From the NCBI GenBank assembly GCA_022457155.1, contig JAJGOT010000353.1, positions 1-64,000 of the forward strand: 64,000 nt of DNA. Reading direction: 5' to 3'. The stretch comes from Cladopsammia gracilis (Eukaryota > Cnidaria > Anthozoa > Scleractinia > Dendrophylliidae). The notes below the pieces were generated by a model. It searched no databases and was not told the DNA's origin. It saw only the letters and a program-made list of their open reading frames with translations. This document shows, piece after piece, positions 1-11,700 of this stretch. Within the stretch, counting starts at the first letter, position 1; every line of letters begins with the position of its first letter. A program made the position numbers and the translations under genes.

Positions 1-249
1 TATTCACGGGTTAAAACGGATAGTAAGGTCTTCCAGTCACTCTTAAAACAAGCCTTATTCGAATTAAATCACATTCATGCATCATATTTCTTTCCTAAAC
101 GTTAAACATTCAAGGTGGCTTTATTCAACTGTGACTGGATAATGTAATTACATACCAGACATGCAAATGTGAGTTTTGTAGGATGCAGCTAAAAGTGACA
201 AAACCAGAATTAACACCGCACAAACGTGTTTAGGTAAACTGTAGCTACT

Positions 250-431
250 AAATAGGGCACTGTGGTCACGTTGTTAGCAGGCATGACCCCAGATTTACCA
301 CAATAAATAGTGAGACCAAAACATGACTAAAAACAGCTGTCCGTGACTGCAGATACTCGGGCTCACTATTTATTCTGGTAGATCTAGGGAAAATTCCCGC
401 TACTAACGTGACCGCCGTGTCCTATTTTTAA
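250..431. mobile_element. Foldback MITE
   Basis: Two arms of about 75 bp face each other. The left arm begins AATAGGGCACTGTGGTCACG and the right arm, read in reverse, begins AATAGGACACGGCGGTCACG. The inner ends are CAATAAATAGTGAG and CTCACTATTTATTC. There is no coding capacity, and I cannot assign a superfamily. The rest of 1-825 shows no gene or repeat I can support. Confidence 0.6.
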
Positions 432-825
432 ATAGTGTAATATTCTGCCCTGGGTATTGTTATTTATGACATGTAAATGAGGTATGCGGAATCGCTCTGG
501 CCTTCCCCAAGCCCAGCGGCACCGCTCATCATAAACCAATACAGAGTATTCAGCTTAACATAACCTTATTTAACACTCTCTTCCCAATCCTTATATCCTC
601 TATGACAAAAGAATAACGCTTTGGCTTAACGTATACAAAGTAAAAGTATCAAACGACTATCCGCATATCCTAGACTTTCTGATTGAAACAGTAGTTCTAT
701 AACCGATACTATATCAAACCTTAGAATCAGAGTTCAAAACCATTATCCTTATATTTAATCTTGGAAAGCTTGCGAAAAATCCTTTAAATTATTAAGCCTT
801 TTGTATGTCTTGCCAGTTTTAATAT

Positions 826-1275
826 CTAGGTCCGCCAATATTGCGCCGCACCTGCCGGGTTCACTACTTGTTTTAACTTGATATAATGCAACGCCGTTTT
901 GCTATTCTTCCAACCCACATGATCCATGATTTCATGCAAGCTCAGAACCGCGAGCGCTAAAGAAACTGCGGCACCACTACGAAAACCATGAAGTGTAAAA
1001 TGCGCACTACATAAACTATGAGACAAAGGGGTGGTATATGCATTTAATCTAGCTTGGGCTGTAGTTGAATCCAACCCCTGGGGTGAAATATTCCCTGATT
1101 TAGTTACAGATCGGAACAAAAAACCGAAAATTAACTTTAACCCCATAGACCTAGAAATGCTAAAATACAACTCAATTCCTCTAACAGGACATACACACGC
1201 ATTGATACCCCTCTTCAAAGCAAAAACATGAGCATCCCCCGACCTTAATGATTTTGTCCAAACAGGGAAATAAAT
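826..1275 (-). CDS. Tyrosine recombinase C-terminal exon (transposon-derived)
   Basis: This open stretch encodes the C-terminal half of a phage-integrase-type tyrosine recombinase. The catalytic features visible are HGFRSG (the H-x-x-R box), DHVGW (the later His/Trp position) and the tyrosine in ALHYIKL. The conventional reading starts at 1218, but the frame stays open to about 1275 and includes FPVWTKSLRSGDAHVF, so the real exon is longer and has no start codon of its own. The same kind of recombinase is common in coral genomes as dispersed copies of YR-encoding elements. The first catalytic arginine would lie in an upstream exon that I did not find. It is probably one exon of an old element and not a host gene. 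Confidence 0.65.
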   Translation of the reverse strand: MYFPVWTKSLRSGDAHVFALKRGINACVCPVRGIELYFSISRSMGLKLIFGFLFRSVTKSGNISPQGLDSTTAQARLNAYTTPLSHSLCSAHFTLHGFRSGAAVSLALAVLSLHEIMDHVGWKNSKTALHYIKLKQVVNPAGAAQYWRT

Positions 1276-1625
1276 CTCTTAAGCCTCACAGGCAAACCAG
1301 TCTCTTGCCACACAGGCAATAAAATATCTCAAGCCTCACAGGCAAACCAGTCTTTAGCCACACAGGCAAATAAATACCTTATGCCACACAGGCACACCAA
1401 TCTTTAGCCACACAGGCAAACCAACTGTAGCCACACAGGCAATTAAATCTCTTTGGCCACACAGGCAAACCAGTATCTAGCCACACAGGCAATTAAATCT
1501 CTTAAGCCTCACAGGCAGAGCAGTCTTTAGCCACACAGGCAAATAAATCTCTTTAGCCACACAGGCAATTAAATCTGTTAAGCCTCACAGGCAAAGCAGT
1601 CTTTAGCCACACAGGCAATACAAAG
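1257..1625. repeat. Minisatellite with GCCACACAGGC core
   Basis: About fifteen tandem units of roughly 24 bp carry the core GCCACACAGGC or GCCTCACAGGC, separated by spacers such as AAACCAGTCTTTA or AATTAAATCTCTT. The core is an imperfect palindrome (GCC...GGC). The array lies immediately upstream (minus strand) of the recombinase exon, where an intron would be expected. Confidence 0.85.
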
Positions 1626-1817
1626 TCTAATAAAAAATCTTAGATATGCACAAAACCATTGTAGAAAGTATATGTAACGGAATGCAAGAAACCACACCTT
1701 GCTAAGAAAGAAAATTGAAACTTACACGACTACTCTTGGTGAAATACCGGCACTAAGAAATAGCCACTAATGAAGAAAACTACCGCCAAAAAATAAAAAA
1801 TAAAAGGGCAAGTTTAC

Positions 1818-1984
1818 CTCAACGGCGTGCGCCGGATTAACAGAGAGGTTTTGTTGACCTGCTTGACCTTCGTTCACCCGTTCGACTCTCTGGTCCGCCA
1901 AAGCTGCCACTGACGGAGGGACGTCAACAGCCGCTACCAAACCCGGGACAGGAATCTCAGGGCGATGTGGAACCTGGTCAGCCA
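1818..1984 (-). CDS. Possible first exon of the tyrosine-recombinase gene
   Basis: An ATG at 1984 opens 167 bp of coding-like sequence beginning MADQVPHRPEIPVPG. It ends at GAG|GTAAAC, a plausible splice donor, after which the frame runs into low-complexity sequence. It is on the same strand as the recombinase exon 550 bp downstream, with the minisatellite between them. I infer it could be the first exon of the same unit; nothing in its sequence identifies a function. Confidence 0.3.
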
Positions 1985-2205
1985 TAGAGTACAACAAAAA
2001 AGACAGTCGAAGAACACAGTCGAAGGACGCCGTCGAAGAAGGCGGGTTTGCAGGAAACACACGCCAAACAATCACTGACCTTGAATAGAGCACATGTTTG
2101 TCTTTTATACATACATTAATATTCATCCCCAGGGCATTAATTAACAATGCAAATTGAGTTTGCATAGGACATGGCGAACTATAGCTATAAAAACAATAGC
2201 TTTTA

Positions 2206-2235
2206 AAACTATAGCTATTAAAATAGCTATAGTTT
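2206..2235. repeat. Perfect 30-bp hairpin
   Basis: Two 14-bp arms (AAACTATAGCTATT and its complement) are separated by 2 bp. A further partial copy of the arm lies at 2177-2190, so the region can form alternative hairpins. The rest of 1990-2745 shows no gene I can support. Confidence 0.8.
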
Positions 2236-3081
2236 GCCGGCAAAGCACATTTGTAAAGTATTATACATACTAGACGGTATCACTTTGAATCACAGTGACC
2301 AGAATTTTTGACGTCATGAGTCAGGTTTGTCACTTACTTGTTTTACTTTTCAGATACCTTAAGGCTATTATTTGCAGTAACTAAATTTTGAAATTTTTGC
2401 GACTGTTCAGCAAATCGCAAAATTTAGTTGCCACAGTAAATAATTTAGCAGCCAGTTGCCGCAGTAGTTTCTCCTCAGCCAAATCTTTGCAAAATCGCAA
2501 AATTAAAGTTATTGTTTGCGCGAAATATCGAAGCGCGCGCTTAGAAAATGGAACTAAAAATAGAACGCACGCGCAGACCTGTCACGGGTAGGTCGTAGGC
2601 GCGGACCCTCGGAAACTACCATGACAACAAAAACTTTGTAAAAAAAAGTTTCGTTAATGAATGACAATGAATAAGTTCTTGCTCTTGACAAATGAACTTT
2701 TAATTTTTAGTTGCAACAAAATGACAAATATGTTTTTTTTGTTTAAGTTTTTGTTAGAGTTTTTGATAATGAAGAGACTTCTTTTGCAATACCTCTGCTG
2801 AATACCGATAAAAAAGTCGAAGAATACAATAATTAAACGAAATTATTTCTTACCTTCTTGCCCAGTACTTAACATAGGATTCGATAAAAGAACGAAAACT
2901 GCCAGCGCAGAAATCACTTTCTCGCTCACAGCGAAACTTTTTTTCTTACACGAAATGCTCAACTTGTTCGTTCCGCGAAAAAAGCAAAGTGAATGTCTCA
3001 CGTCACAATAAGACCTTATGACGCGGCGTGCGCGCGATATGCTCAGTGAAACTCATTCCCAGTTTTCTCATTCTAAACTAA

Positions 3082-3687
3082 TACCCTATTCATACCAACG
3101 GTTACAGCTATACTCCGTCACGCGTGACCAGTATTTTTGAAAATTTGAATGGAGTTTTCAAGTTTACGCATCGGTTTTGTAAATTCATTCCGAGATTCGG
3201 AATTCCCGTGAAAATTTTACCACATTTTCGGAAACAAAGAGCAACAAAATACTATTTTATTTGAAATGTTTCATATCTGAACAATATTAGGTTTTTTTAT
3301 GCGTGTAGCGAAGTTATTTTACTGTTAACTCGTGACTTTCAAAGTGTTTTCCAGAGAAATCTTCAAGGTTTCATTCAAATCTCGGACGTTACAAAGAAAT
3401 ATCGAAATGTTCATTTCAGTCTTGTGGATCCTGGTCACGCGTGACGGAGCATGGCTGTAAACATGTTTTAAAAAATGTTGTTTAGTTTAACTACGTTTTT
3501 AGCCTGTATCTTGAACGTTTTTAAATGTATATGACTCATACTACCTGGAATGGCAATAAAAGTCAATAAAGTTGCTTTTAGTAAAGATTTCACTCCAAAT
3601 ATTACGGCACGTTTGGGGGTATTTTTCTAAACCTGTTTTAAACTAAACAGCATTTAAACATGTTTAACCGTTGGTGTGAACGGGGTA
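3082..3687. mobile_element. TIR element with TAA target duplication (PIF/Harbinger-like)
   Basis: The left end reads TACCCTATTCATACCAACGG and the right end, reversed, TACCCCGTTCACACCAACGG. It is flanked by TAA on both sides, and copy B has the empty site (CTAAACTAAGTACG near 48930). An inner inverted pair carries GTCACGCGTGAC near 3116 and 3436. It is 606 bp with no ORF. The three-base TAA duplication is typical of PIF/Harbinger, but without a transposase this remains an inference. Confidence 0.7.
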
Positions 3688-4045
3688 TAAATATGTTTTT
3701 CTAAAACATCTCGGGACACATAGTTTGCTGTTCCAAAACACATTCCACGGCCGCCAACTGAAATCTTTACCTTCGCTAATTTCTAATTCCAAGAAGGAAA
3801 GGTTACATTAAATTAAAAGGGTGGAGGAAAAAGCATTATTCCGGGCATAATTTAAATTTCTCATTATTTGAGAGCTTTATACTCGCACGGACCGTGTTAA
3901 CAGGCTTGTACGTGATTCCACCTTTTTTCCAACGCTCCACTTTCATACCTTACACACACTTATCTGTCCCCATTCTCCAAGGATGCACAACAGCTATACC
4001 TGAGGACATGTAAAAATTAAACGTAAACAGTGTACCAGAGATCGA

Positions 4046-4070
4046 CTTACTTACTTACTTACTTACTTAT
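4046..4070. repeat. (TTAC)n microsatellite
   Basis: Six uninterrupted TTAC units, absent at the equivalent place in copy B. Confidence 0.9.
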
Positions 4071-4580
4071 CCTCTTCGGGCCCACGAGGACTCTTGAGGC
4101 CGACTTAGATCGACTTAGATCTTTCATATAATCCTTTGCTTTAAATTCACGCCATGTTTGTCGGATATCCTCGAGATCCCGCGCGAAAGTTACCTTCCGC
4201 GCGGATATTCGAGGCTGTGGGGTTGGAGACGAAAATATCTTCCTCGGTTATCTCTGGAAAAGGGTTGAAAATCTCGTTTTCCGATCGATGTTTAAATCTT
4301 GTGGTGGACGGGTAAGTAAATTAATTTATACCTTTCGTTTGTTCATTTGGACTCTTCGTTTTCAACTGTTATAGGCGAATAATAAAGAAAAGGAGCAAGA
4401 AACTTCACAACACGATTGCAATCGCAAAATATATATATATTGTGTTAGTGAATCACATAAAAACAACATTCTATTCGGCCCCATGTAATAAAATGTGCCG
4501 ACTAAGTACTACAAAGACATCGGCTGTCTAAACTTCATTAAACTGAACCGCTTACCGTAATTTCTCGATTGAACGCCAGG

Positions 4581-4818
4581 CCCCGGTTGTTCAAAAGGTG
4601 GATAGCGCTATCCAGCGGATAAATCTCTATCCAGTGGATAAATCTCTATCTAGTGGATAAATCTCTATCCAGTGGGTAAATCTCTATCCAGCGGATAAAT
4701 CTCTATCTAGCGGATAAATCTCTATCCAGTGGATAATGCAATTGGTTTTGTACACGTTCATCGGCTGGATAGCGATTTATCCGCTGGATAGCACTATCCA
4801 CCTTTTGAACAACCGGGC
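4581..4818. mobile_element. MITE with internal 20-bp repeats
   Basis: The terminal inverted repeats read CCCCGGTTGTTCAAAAGGTG and, reversed, GCCCGGTTGTTCAAAAGGTG, and extend inward for about 45 bp. The interior is a run of short units of the type GGATAAATCTCTATCCAGC. CCAGG flanks both ends as a 5-bp duplication. Copy B lacks the element at the equivalent place (near 49805). Confidence 0.75.
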
Positions 4819-5736
4819 CCAGGTCGACAAGATCGAGTTTTAAATAAACGCCCCGGCGTTTATTTGAGGTATGTCGTTTATTTGAATTCGCTATTGTGTG
4901 ACCTATCCCGGGGGTCGCTTCATCGTTTCTTTGTCCGAGTCAGGATGGTTTATATGAAAAGACAGATAGAAGACTCAAAGTTAGGGAACATTACTTGAAT
5001 TTCTGGTTAAAATTTTGTTACAGTTCATTGACTCTTTGGCACTTCTCGTTCTTGTTTCCTTAAAGATTATAAGAACATTTTGATCAATTCAGCTTTTGAA
5101 TCAGAAAATTCCAGGAATTTAGTAATGAAAGACGTAAACTGTGATCATGAAAATGATAAAAAATCACCCCCGTATGAACGCCAGGCCGGGTCCACGAGAC
5201 CGAGTTTTGAATAAACACCCCCGATGTTTAATCGAGAAAATACGGTAACTTGGTAATGAAAAATGAAACTAATTACTTTCCGTATTGCAAAGAATAAAAA
5301 ATTGACACTGAAGTACATTCCTAAGGTAGAATTGCAGTATATCGAATAACCATTAAAAATTAGCAACTATGCTAAAAAACTGTATAAGGTCCCGTCAATA
5401 CATTTGTACAAATATAGACGAACTTTGTGAAGGTTAGTTTAACTCAGTTTGTCGATGTATTTCATCGAAAATCGCCTTTTCGTCCTCAATAATAAAGCTT
5501 GATTCTACACACGTACTATAATTTTACATGGTAATAAATCTGAAGTATCATTGTCCTATTCTGTTCATTGTGTTTTTTCTACTCATTCTTTGAAACTGAT
5601 TATTAGGGCGAAGTGCCCAGGGTTTGTGCTTTTTCACATTCCGTAGCACTAAGTGACAACGCATGATAAGAACCCGCGTGATTTCGGAAATACATGATAT
5701 ATAAACAGAGATTAAACAATATAGAATGCTACTTAA

Positions 5737-6451
5737 GATTACAGTGTACCTTCGGGGGTGTCTCCAGTATAACAGCTCAAGCGTCTTAAGATTACACTTA
5801 ATATACCTAAACCCAGGTATCAAATTAAAGCTTATAGAGTTACCTATCTAAATATGGAAACCATTTGGTAATAAATGAATTGTCGAATTTTTTACGACGT
5901 CTAAATTCGAACGTCCGAATCAGCTTTAAAACACTATAACTCAAAGCTATTATTGTATTTTGCTAATTTGATTTGTTCTCGGATTTCCGGACACAAAGCG
6001 CTAAAAAAAGTGTCGGCGATTTCCCATATTCAATTGCACTGAAAAGTTACAGAATATTTTCGAAAAAGGGAGAAAAATATGGAATGATCGCACGGAAATG
6101 GCTCTTGACGAAAACGTTTTCGGAATTAAGAAAATCGCCGAAATGTTTTTGTTGATTATATGTTAGCCTAGCTTCTGTCCAAATTTGAGGAAAATCGAAC
6201 AAATTCCCTTTGAGTTGTAGCTCTTTAAGGTGTCCTCAACAAGCGAAAAATGAACTTTGAGAAAACAGCGCTTAAAAAAACATATCACTTCATAAACAAA
6301 CTCCACCCACGAAAGTTATACCGTCATTTCTTCGTCAATTTTCACTATTTTTCGATAATTTTTATTTTCGATGAAAGATCATTCTGTAAACTTTATTTTG
6401 ACGCCAAAAAAAATTTCAATAAATTTTCGATCTGAAGGTACACTGTAACCT
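5737..6451. mobile_element. TTAA-flanked TIR element
   Basis: Ends GATTACAGTGTACCTTC and, reversed, GGTTACAGTGTACCTTC are each bounded by TTAA (5733-5736 and 6452-6455). Copy B shows an unoccupied TTAA at the same place (CTACTTAAGAATTAATTACTG). It is 715 bp, and the short reading frames inside look random. TTAA targets are used by piggyBac and Kolobok transposases; which one is not decided here. Confidence 0.75.
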
Positions 6452-6695
6452 TAAGATATAATTACTGTTGAATATTGAGTCTTGATTTATACAAAATATG
6501 CATGTATCCCATAACGCTATTCGCTATTACTGTTGCCGCAATGCTCCTGTTGCATTAACGCAGAAACAAACTTAGTGTGGCTCTTCATGTTGCGTTACAA
6601 TAACCAATGTCTTTTTAACGTTACTTTGCTTCAATGGATTATTTAACTTGCATAAAATAAAGTGATCATTGAAATACTTTCGTGCAAATCTGTAT

Positions 6696-6702
<7 letters not shown>

Positions 6703-6741
<39 letters not shown>
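6703..6741. repeat. (TA)n microsatellite
   Basis: About 19 TA units in a row, at the edge of a short stretch that is inverted between copies A and B. Confidence 0.9.
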
Positions 6742-6744
<3 letters not shown>

Positions 6745-6980
6745 GATATCATCTGGCAAATCGAGTCTGATTGAAAGTTAAATATTGTCGTTAGCTCTTT
6801 TATGAACAACATGACGTTACGATGTACTATTCAACATCATTGTTAGGAGCGTTAAAGCTGTAGAAAAAGTTATTATGTATAGTTATTACAGTATAGTGCA
6901 TGGTATAAACAAGCTATTTACATAATGAAATGTTCTGGAGCGTTTCTAACTGACTATGTCAAGACAAGACAGCTGTTTTC

Positions 6981-8776
6981 CTGGTATTAATCGTATCAAG
7001 AAATGGTCTATTGTACCGGGTCAAATTCGCACATTAAGATTTAAACAATAGGTCTTTTGTTTTAAGTGACACTGCCGAAACCACGCCGAAAAGTTCGTGC
7101 ATGATCGCAAAATCTTCGGCTTGACAACCTGAGCGCGTGCATCTTTCCGAAATAGACTCATAAAACTGGTTCGGTCTAAGATTTTCGTTTTCATTTCGGT
7201 AGAATGTGCGCTCATACAAGCGCACTTTAGCGCAAAGGTGTGACTTTTAGGGAGGTGTTATTTTTTTTGCTTCAAAACGCCATGTGCATTCATGAATAAA
7301 GATAAAAACACATATTTACATAAACAATAATTTTCCGCGGCGTGAGATTTAAATGCTTTCACCTCGGAACTAAAAGCCGTAGTAAAACAAAAATCCAAAA
7401 TAAAACGAGTTGAGTACATTGCTGGTTTGTTATCCGATGAAAGTAGCTGCCGTTAGTCTCGCAAAATAGACTTTCAGGCATGAGGAATAAAGCAACACGT
7501 TCACGTAACAACTGTTTGAGCGGCTACAAGATTTGAATGATTTATAAATGAGAACGAAGCTCGTTTAAACCTCAAGAACGCAACCAATGTGTTGTTGTCA
7601 GAGGAATTTTTATGCCAGCTCGCTGTTGTTAGTTTGTCGTGTCAGTTATAGCTCTGTACCTCCCTCACGGGGGAACTTGCCACTTAGCTCGGGCCCGCCG
7701 AAGATTCATCGGAAATTTTAAATTTCCCTCGCTTGTTATAAGCCATTGTTTCACCGTTGATCGTTTTTGCCCTTACATGGACAAAAACGATCAAGAATAC
7801 AATAGCTATTGTTGTCGAATTTGACCCGCTTTTCTTGATACGATACACTCTTCACATAACGAAGTCATCATGTTGCAAAGGGAACAAAGACAAAGATAAT
7901 ATGTCATGAACAGAAATCAACTAAGGGCTCAACAGCAGATGAAAGGACGTGAACATGCATGAACGGGTGGACCAAACAAGTCTGTGCGTTCTCACTTTCA
8001 GTTTCAGGTGACTTTCAACTGATTAATTGTTCAATTTCCCAGGTCCTTGGCTTCAGAAGAAAGAGCCGATTTGCCGATATCCTGGTCTGGTCTCGTCAAC
8101 ACAACCTGGAACAGTAAAATATACTCAATATATAAGTGGCAGGTATAATTTCTGTTTTGGAATCAATCATCTATTTAAAGGTAAGTAAAATATAGCCCTT
8201 ACTTAGAAACACTGGGTAATGCACAAACAAATCTTCCAGTCCAAACATTGTAATGATGAGCAAAAATAACAAACAAAATAACAAAAATAAAAAGAATTCG
8301 GGGTTCAATGATAAAATTTTCTAATCAACACGTCTCGACTTAAACATCCCTATATAAATATTGCTAATAATTTAAGAAACAAATAAATGACATCAATTGG
8401 TTATTTTTCGCCAACAAGTCAGAAATCTTCGGGCGGCCTTAAAACGTCTTCTGAAATGTTCATAAAATTGTGGAAATCTCGCGTTCAACTAGATATATAT
8501 TGTGAGAACATATCAAGTTGTAATTTATTTACCGTAGACGCATTTGTGGAATACGAACACACTCTTACCACTATAGCTAGTCCAACCTTGCTTGCTCATT
8601 GTGTGATGTGTGCAAATGAGTTGGCAACAGGACTGAAAAACAACCTTCAGTAATAGTAATAAATGCTCAATTGATGTTATGATGGATACTAAAATCATAA
8701 TCCTGCCTTTTTTTAGGGAAACATATGGGTCATAAAAACAATCGCCATGCTATAAAAACACAATTTAAGCTTACCT
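6981..8776. other. Non-coding downstream flank of TPR-CHAT gene, missing from copy B
   Basis: I see no convincing gene here. An 88-codon frame at 8387-8653 (plus) has no recognisable motif and is probably chance. GGGTCAAATTCG at 7019 and its complement at 7819-7830 look like ends of a decayed TIR element of about 0.8 kb. The whole interval, together with the CHAT end of the gene, is deleted in copy B, where the sequence jumps from the equivalent of 6980 to the equivalent of about 9840. Confidence 0.6.
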
Positions 8777-11700
8777 TTATTTTCGAAAATCAAATGTCAC
8801 GTTATCTCCAATCAGCAAAAAAGGAGCCCATTGGCTGATGTCAGAGAAGCCGTTACTTCTCATCCACTTCATAGCTTGATGAAGAGATTCACTGGCACTT
8901 TCCCCACGAACAAGATGCTCGTAGAAATGACTCATAAATTCCTGTGTTGCTTCGTCTTGTATGGCCCACAGTGCCACCAACACTGAGCGTGCACCTGAAC
9001 CTAAAAATGCTCGAGCGATTCCTACAACTCCCTCAGACCTTATCTGTCCACATGCACTATGGCAGCAGCTGAGGACTACTAGTTTGGCTGTAAGTCGTAC
9101 TTGTGAAATTTCAGTCATTGTCAATAGATAGTCCTTTTCGCATGGAATCCTACTAGTGGATAGTCGAGGGGCAAGAGCAATTTCTCCTCTTTCGGCATCA
9201 CCATGAGCAGCGAAATGGATGAGACTCACTGAGTGTATGCCTTGCAGAACCGCCTGCTTAGTTGCATTCTCTCCCAACAAAGGTTGAGCTCCCAGCAGTC
9301 GTCCAATCATCTCTGCTTCCTTTCTTGCACAAGGCAATGGGGGTAATTTCTCACGCTTTCCCTTGTAATACACCTGGCAAATAGCCGGCTCACCCACTAT
9401 CAGTGCACCAGTTTGACTGTGATAGTCCGCTGGACTGTCTTGAATTAGCTGAAGAGTCGTCAAGGAAGGAACAATACGGATCCTGAATCTATCTGATAAA
9501 TACTTCTGACTTGGATCCTTCAATGCTGCAAAAGGAATCTGGTACAAGCAACGATCAGGAACAATGATGATTTCTGGTTCATCAAGAAAGTCAACCACAG
9601 GAGCAACAATCATGTCGTAGCACTGAGCAAGAGTTGGCGGTTCAAGATACTGAGATTCGTTTTCCTCCTCTTCTACAAGACGGAAGACTGTGAGGCTGTG
9701 TTCTTGAGCCGATTCCTGTGTCAGCTGGTCGGGGCTTGATGGAAATAGCGATCGATCTTCACATTGCTCTTGGAGTAAAACATGATGCTTCCTGAAAGTT
9801 TCGTTTCCAAAAACGTCATCCACTGATGTCATTATGTCAACGTGACTAAAACATTCACTTAGTTTCTTTTGTCGCAAAACAACGCCATTGTTTGTCTTAA
9901 GAATCCAAAAATATACAGTTTGATGGTAATAGGAAATGTAAACACAAGTACAGTTACCATTTTTTCTCATGATCGTCTCAATACCAACCCATGAATGCTT
10001 TCTGACTGATATTTGTTTTTCCACTAAATATTGAACTGACATCAAGTCGGCAAGGGCTCTAGCCCGTCCTAGCTCTACAGCGCAAAGAGCTTCGTTAAGT
10101 TTCCCAGCAGCACAAAACAATGCACTGAGAAACCGATGGGGAGACACATGCTCGTCTAAAAACGATATTTTGTACTTATCATTGTCTCTTAAATAACCGT
10201 GCATTTCCTCGCACTTTTCAATGCATACAAAGAGATTTGATACAGCTTCAGATGGGTTTCCTTCTAAGAACAAAGTATCCAAAGCAAGATTAAGGTGACT
10301 TTGAAACTGCAATTCAACGCTACCGATCTGGTTGCTAATTTGAAGAGCTTTTTCATTGTATTCTTTAGCCCTGGTATAGCCACCTACAGATCGACACACC
10401 CTTCCTAGGTTTACGTAAGATGATGCTTCTCCGTTTCTGTCACCAATTTCTTTCCTGATCGCAAGTGCTTTCAATTGATACTCTTCAGCCTTGGCATATT
10501 CACCGACAGATTGAAACACACTTCCTAGGTTTCCGTAAGACGATGCTTCTCCGTCTCTGTCACCAATTTCTTTCCACATCGCAAGTGCTTTCAATAGATA
10601 CTCTTCAGCCTTAGCATATTCACCGACAGATTGAAACACAGTTCCTAGGTTTCCGTAATCTGTTGCTTCTCCGTCTCTGTCACCAATTTCTTTCCTGATC
10701 GCAAGTGCTTTCAAGTGATACTCTTCAGCCTTGGCATATTCACCGACAGATTGAAACACTCTTCCTAGGTTTCCGTACGATGTTGCTTCTCCTTCTCTGT
10801 CACCAATTTCTTTCTTGATCGCAAGTGCTTTCAATAGATACTCTTCAGCCTTAGCATATTCACCGACAGAGTGAAACACAGTTCCTAGGTTTCCGTACGA
10901 TGTTGCTTCTCCGTCTCTGTCACCAATTTCTTTGTTAATCGCAAGTGCTTTCAAGTGATACTCTTCCGCCTTGGCATATTCACCGACAGATTGAAACACA
11001 GTTCCTAGGCTTCCGTAAATTGATGCTTCTCCGTCTCTGTCACCAATTTCTTTCTTGATCGCAAGTGCTTTCAATAGATACTCTTCAGCCTTGGCATATT
11101 CACCGACAGATTGAAACACAGTTCCTAGGTTTCCGTAATCTGTTGCTTCTCCGTCTCTGTTACCAATTTCTTTGTTAATCGCAAGTGCTTTCAAGTGATA
11201 CTCTTCAGCCTTGGCATATTCACCGACAGATCGAAACACACTTCCTAGGTTTCCGTAAGACGATGCTTCTCCGCCTCTGTCACCAATTTCTTTCCTGATC
11301 TCAAGTGCTTTCAATTGATACTCTTCAGCTTTGGCATATTCACCGACAGAGTGAAACACAGTTCCTAGGTTTCCGTAACATGATGCTTCTTTTTCTTTGT
11401 GACCAATTTCTTTGCTGATCGCAAGTGCTTTCAATAGATACTCTTCCGCCTTGGCATATTCACCGACAGAGTGAAACACAGTTCCTAGGTTTCCGTACGA
11501 TGTTGCTTCTCCTTTTCTGTCACCAATTTCTTTCCTGATTGCAAGTGCTTTCAATAGATACTGTTCAGCCTTGGCATATTCACCGACAGATTGAAACACA
11601 GTTCCTAGGTTTCCGTAAGACGATGCTTTTCCGTCTCCGTCACCAATTTCTTTCCTGATCTCAAGTGCTTTCAATTGATACTCTTCAGCTTTGGCATATT

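Noticed and set aside
1767..2243. 158-codon minus-strand frame starting MPANYSYFNSYSFKSY
   Set aside because: The first part translates the TATAGCTA hairpin repeats and the last part reads past a splice donor; only the middle (1818-1984) looks coding.
8387..8653. 88-codon frame downstream of the TPR-CHAT gene
   Set aside because: No motif, no copy B equivalent (deleted region), and the length is within chance expectation for this composition.
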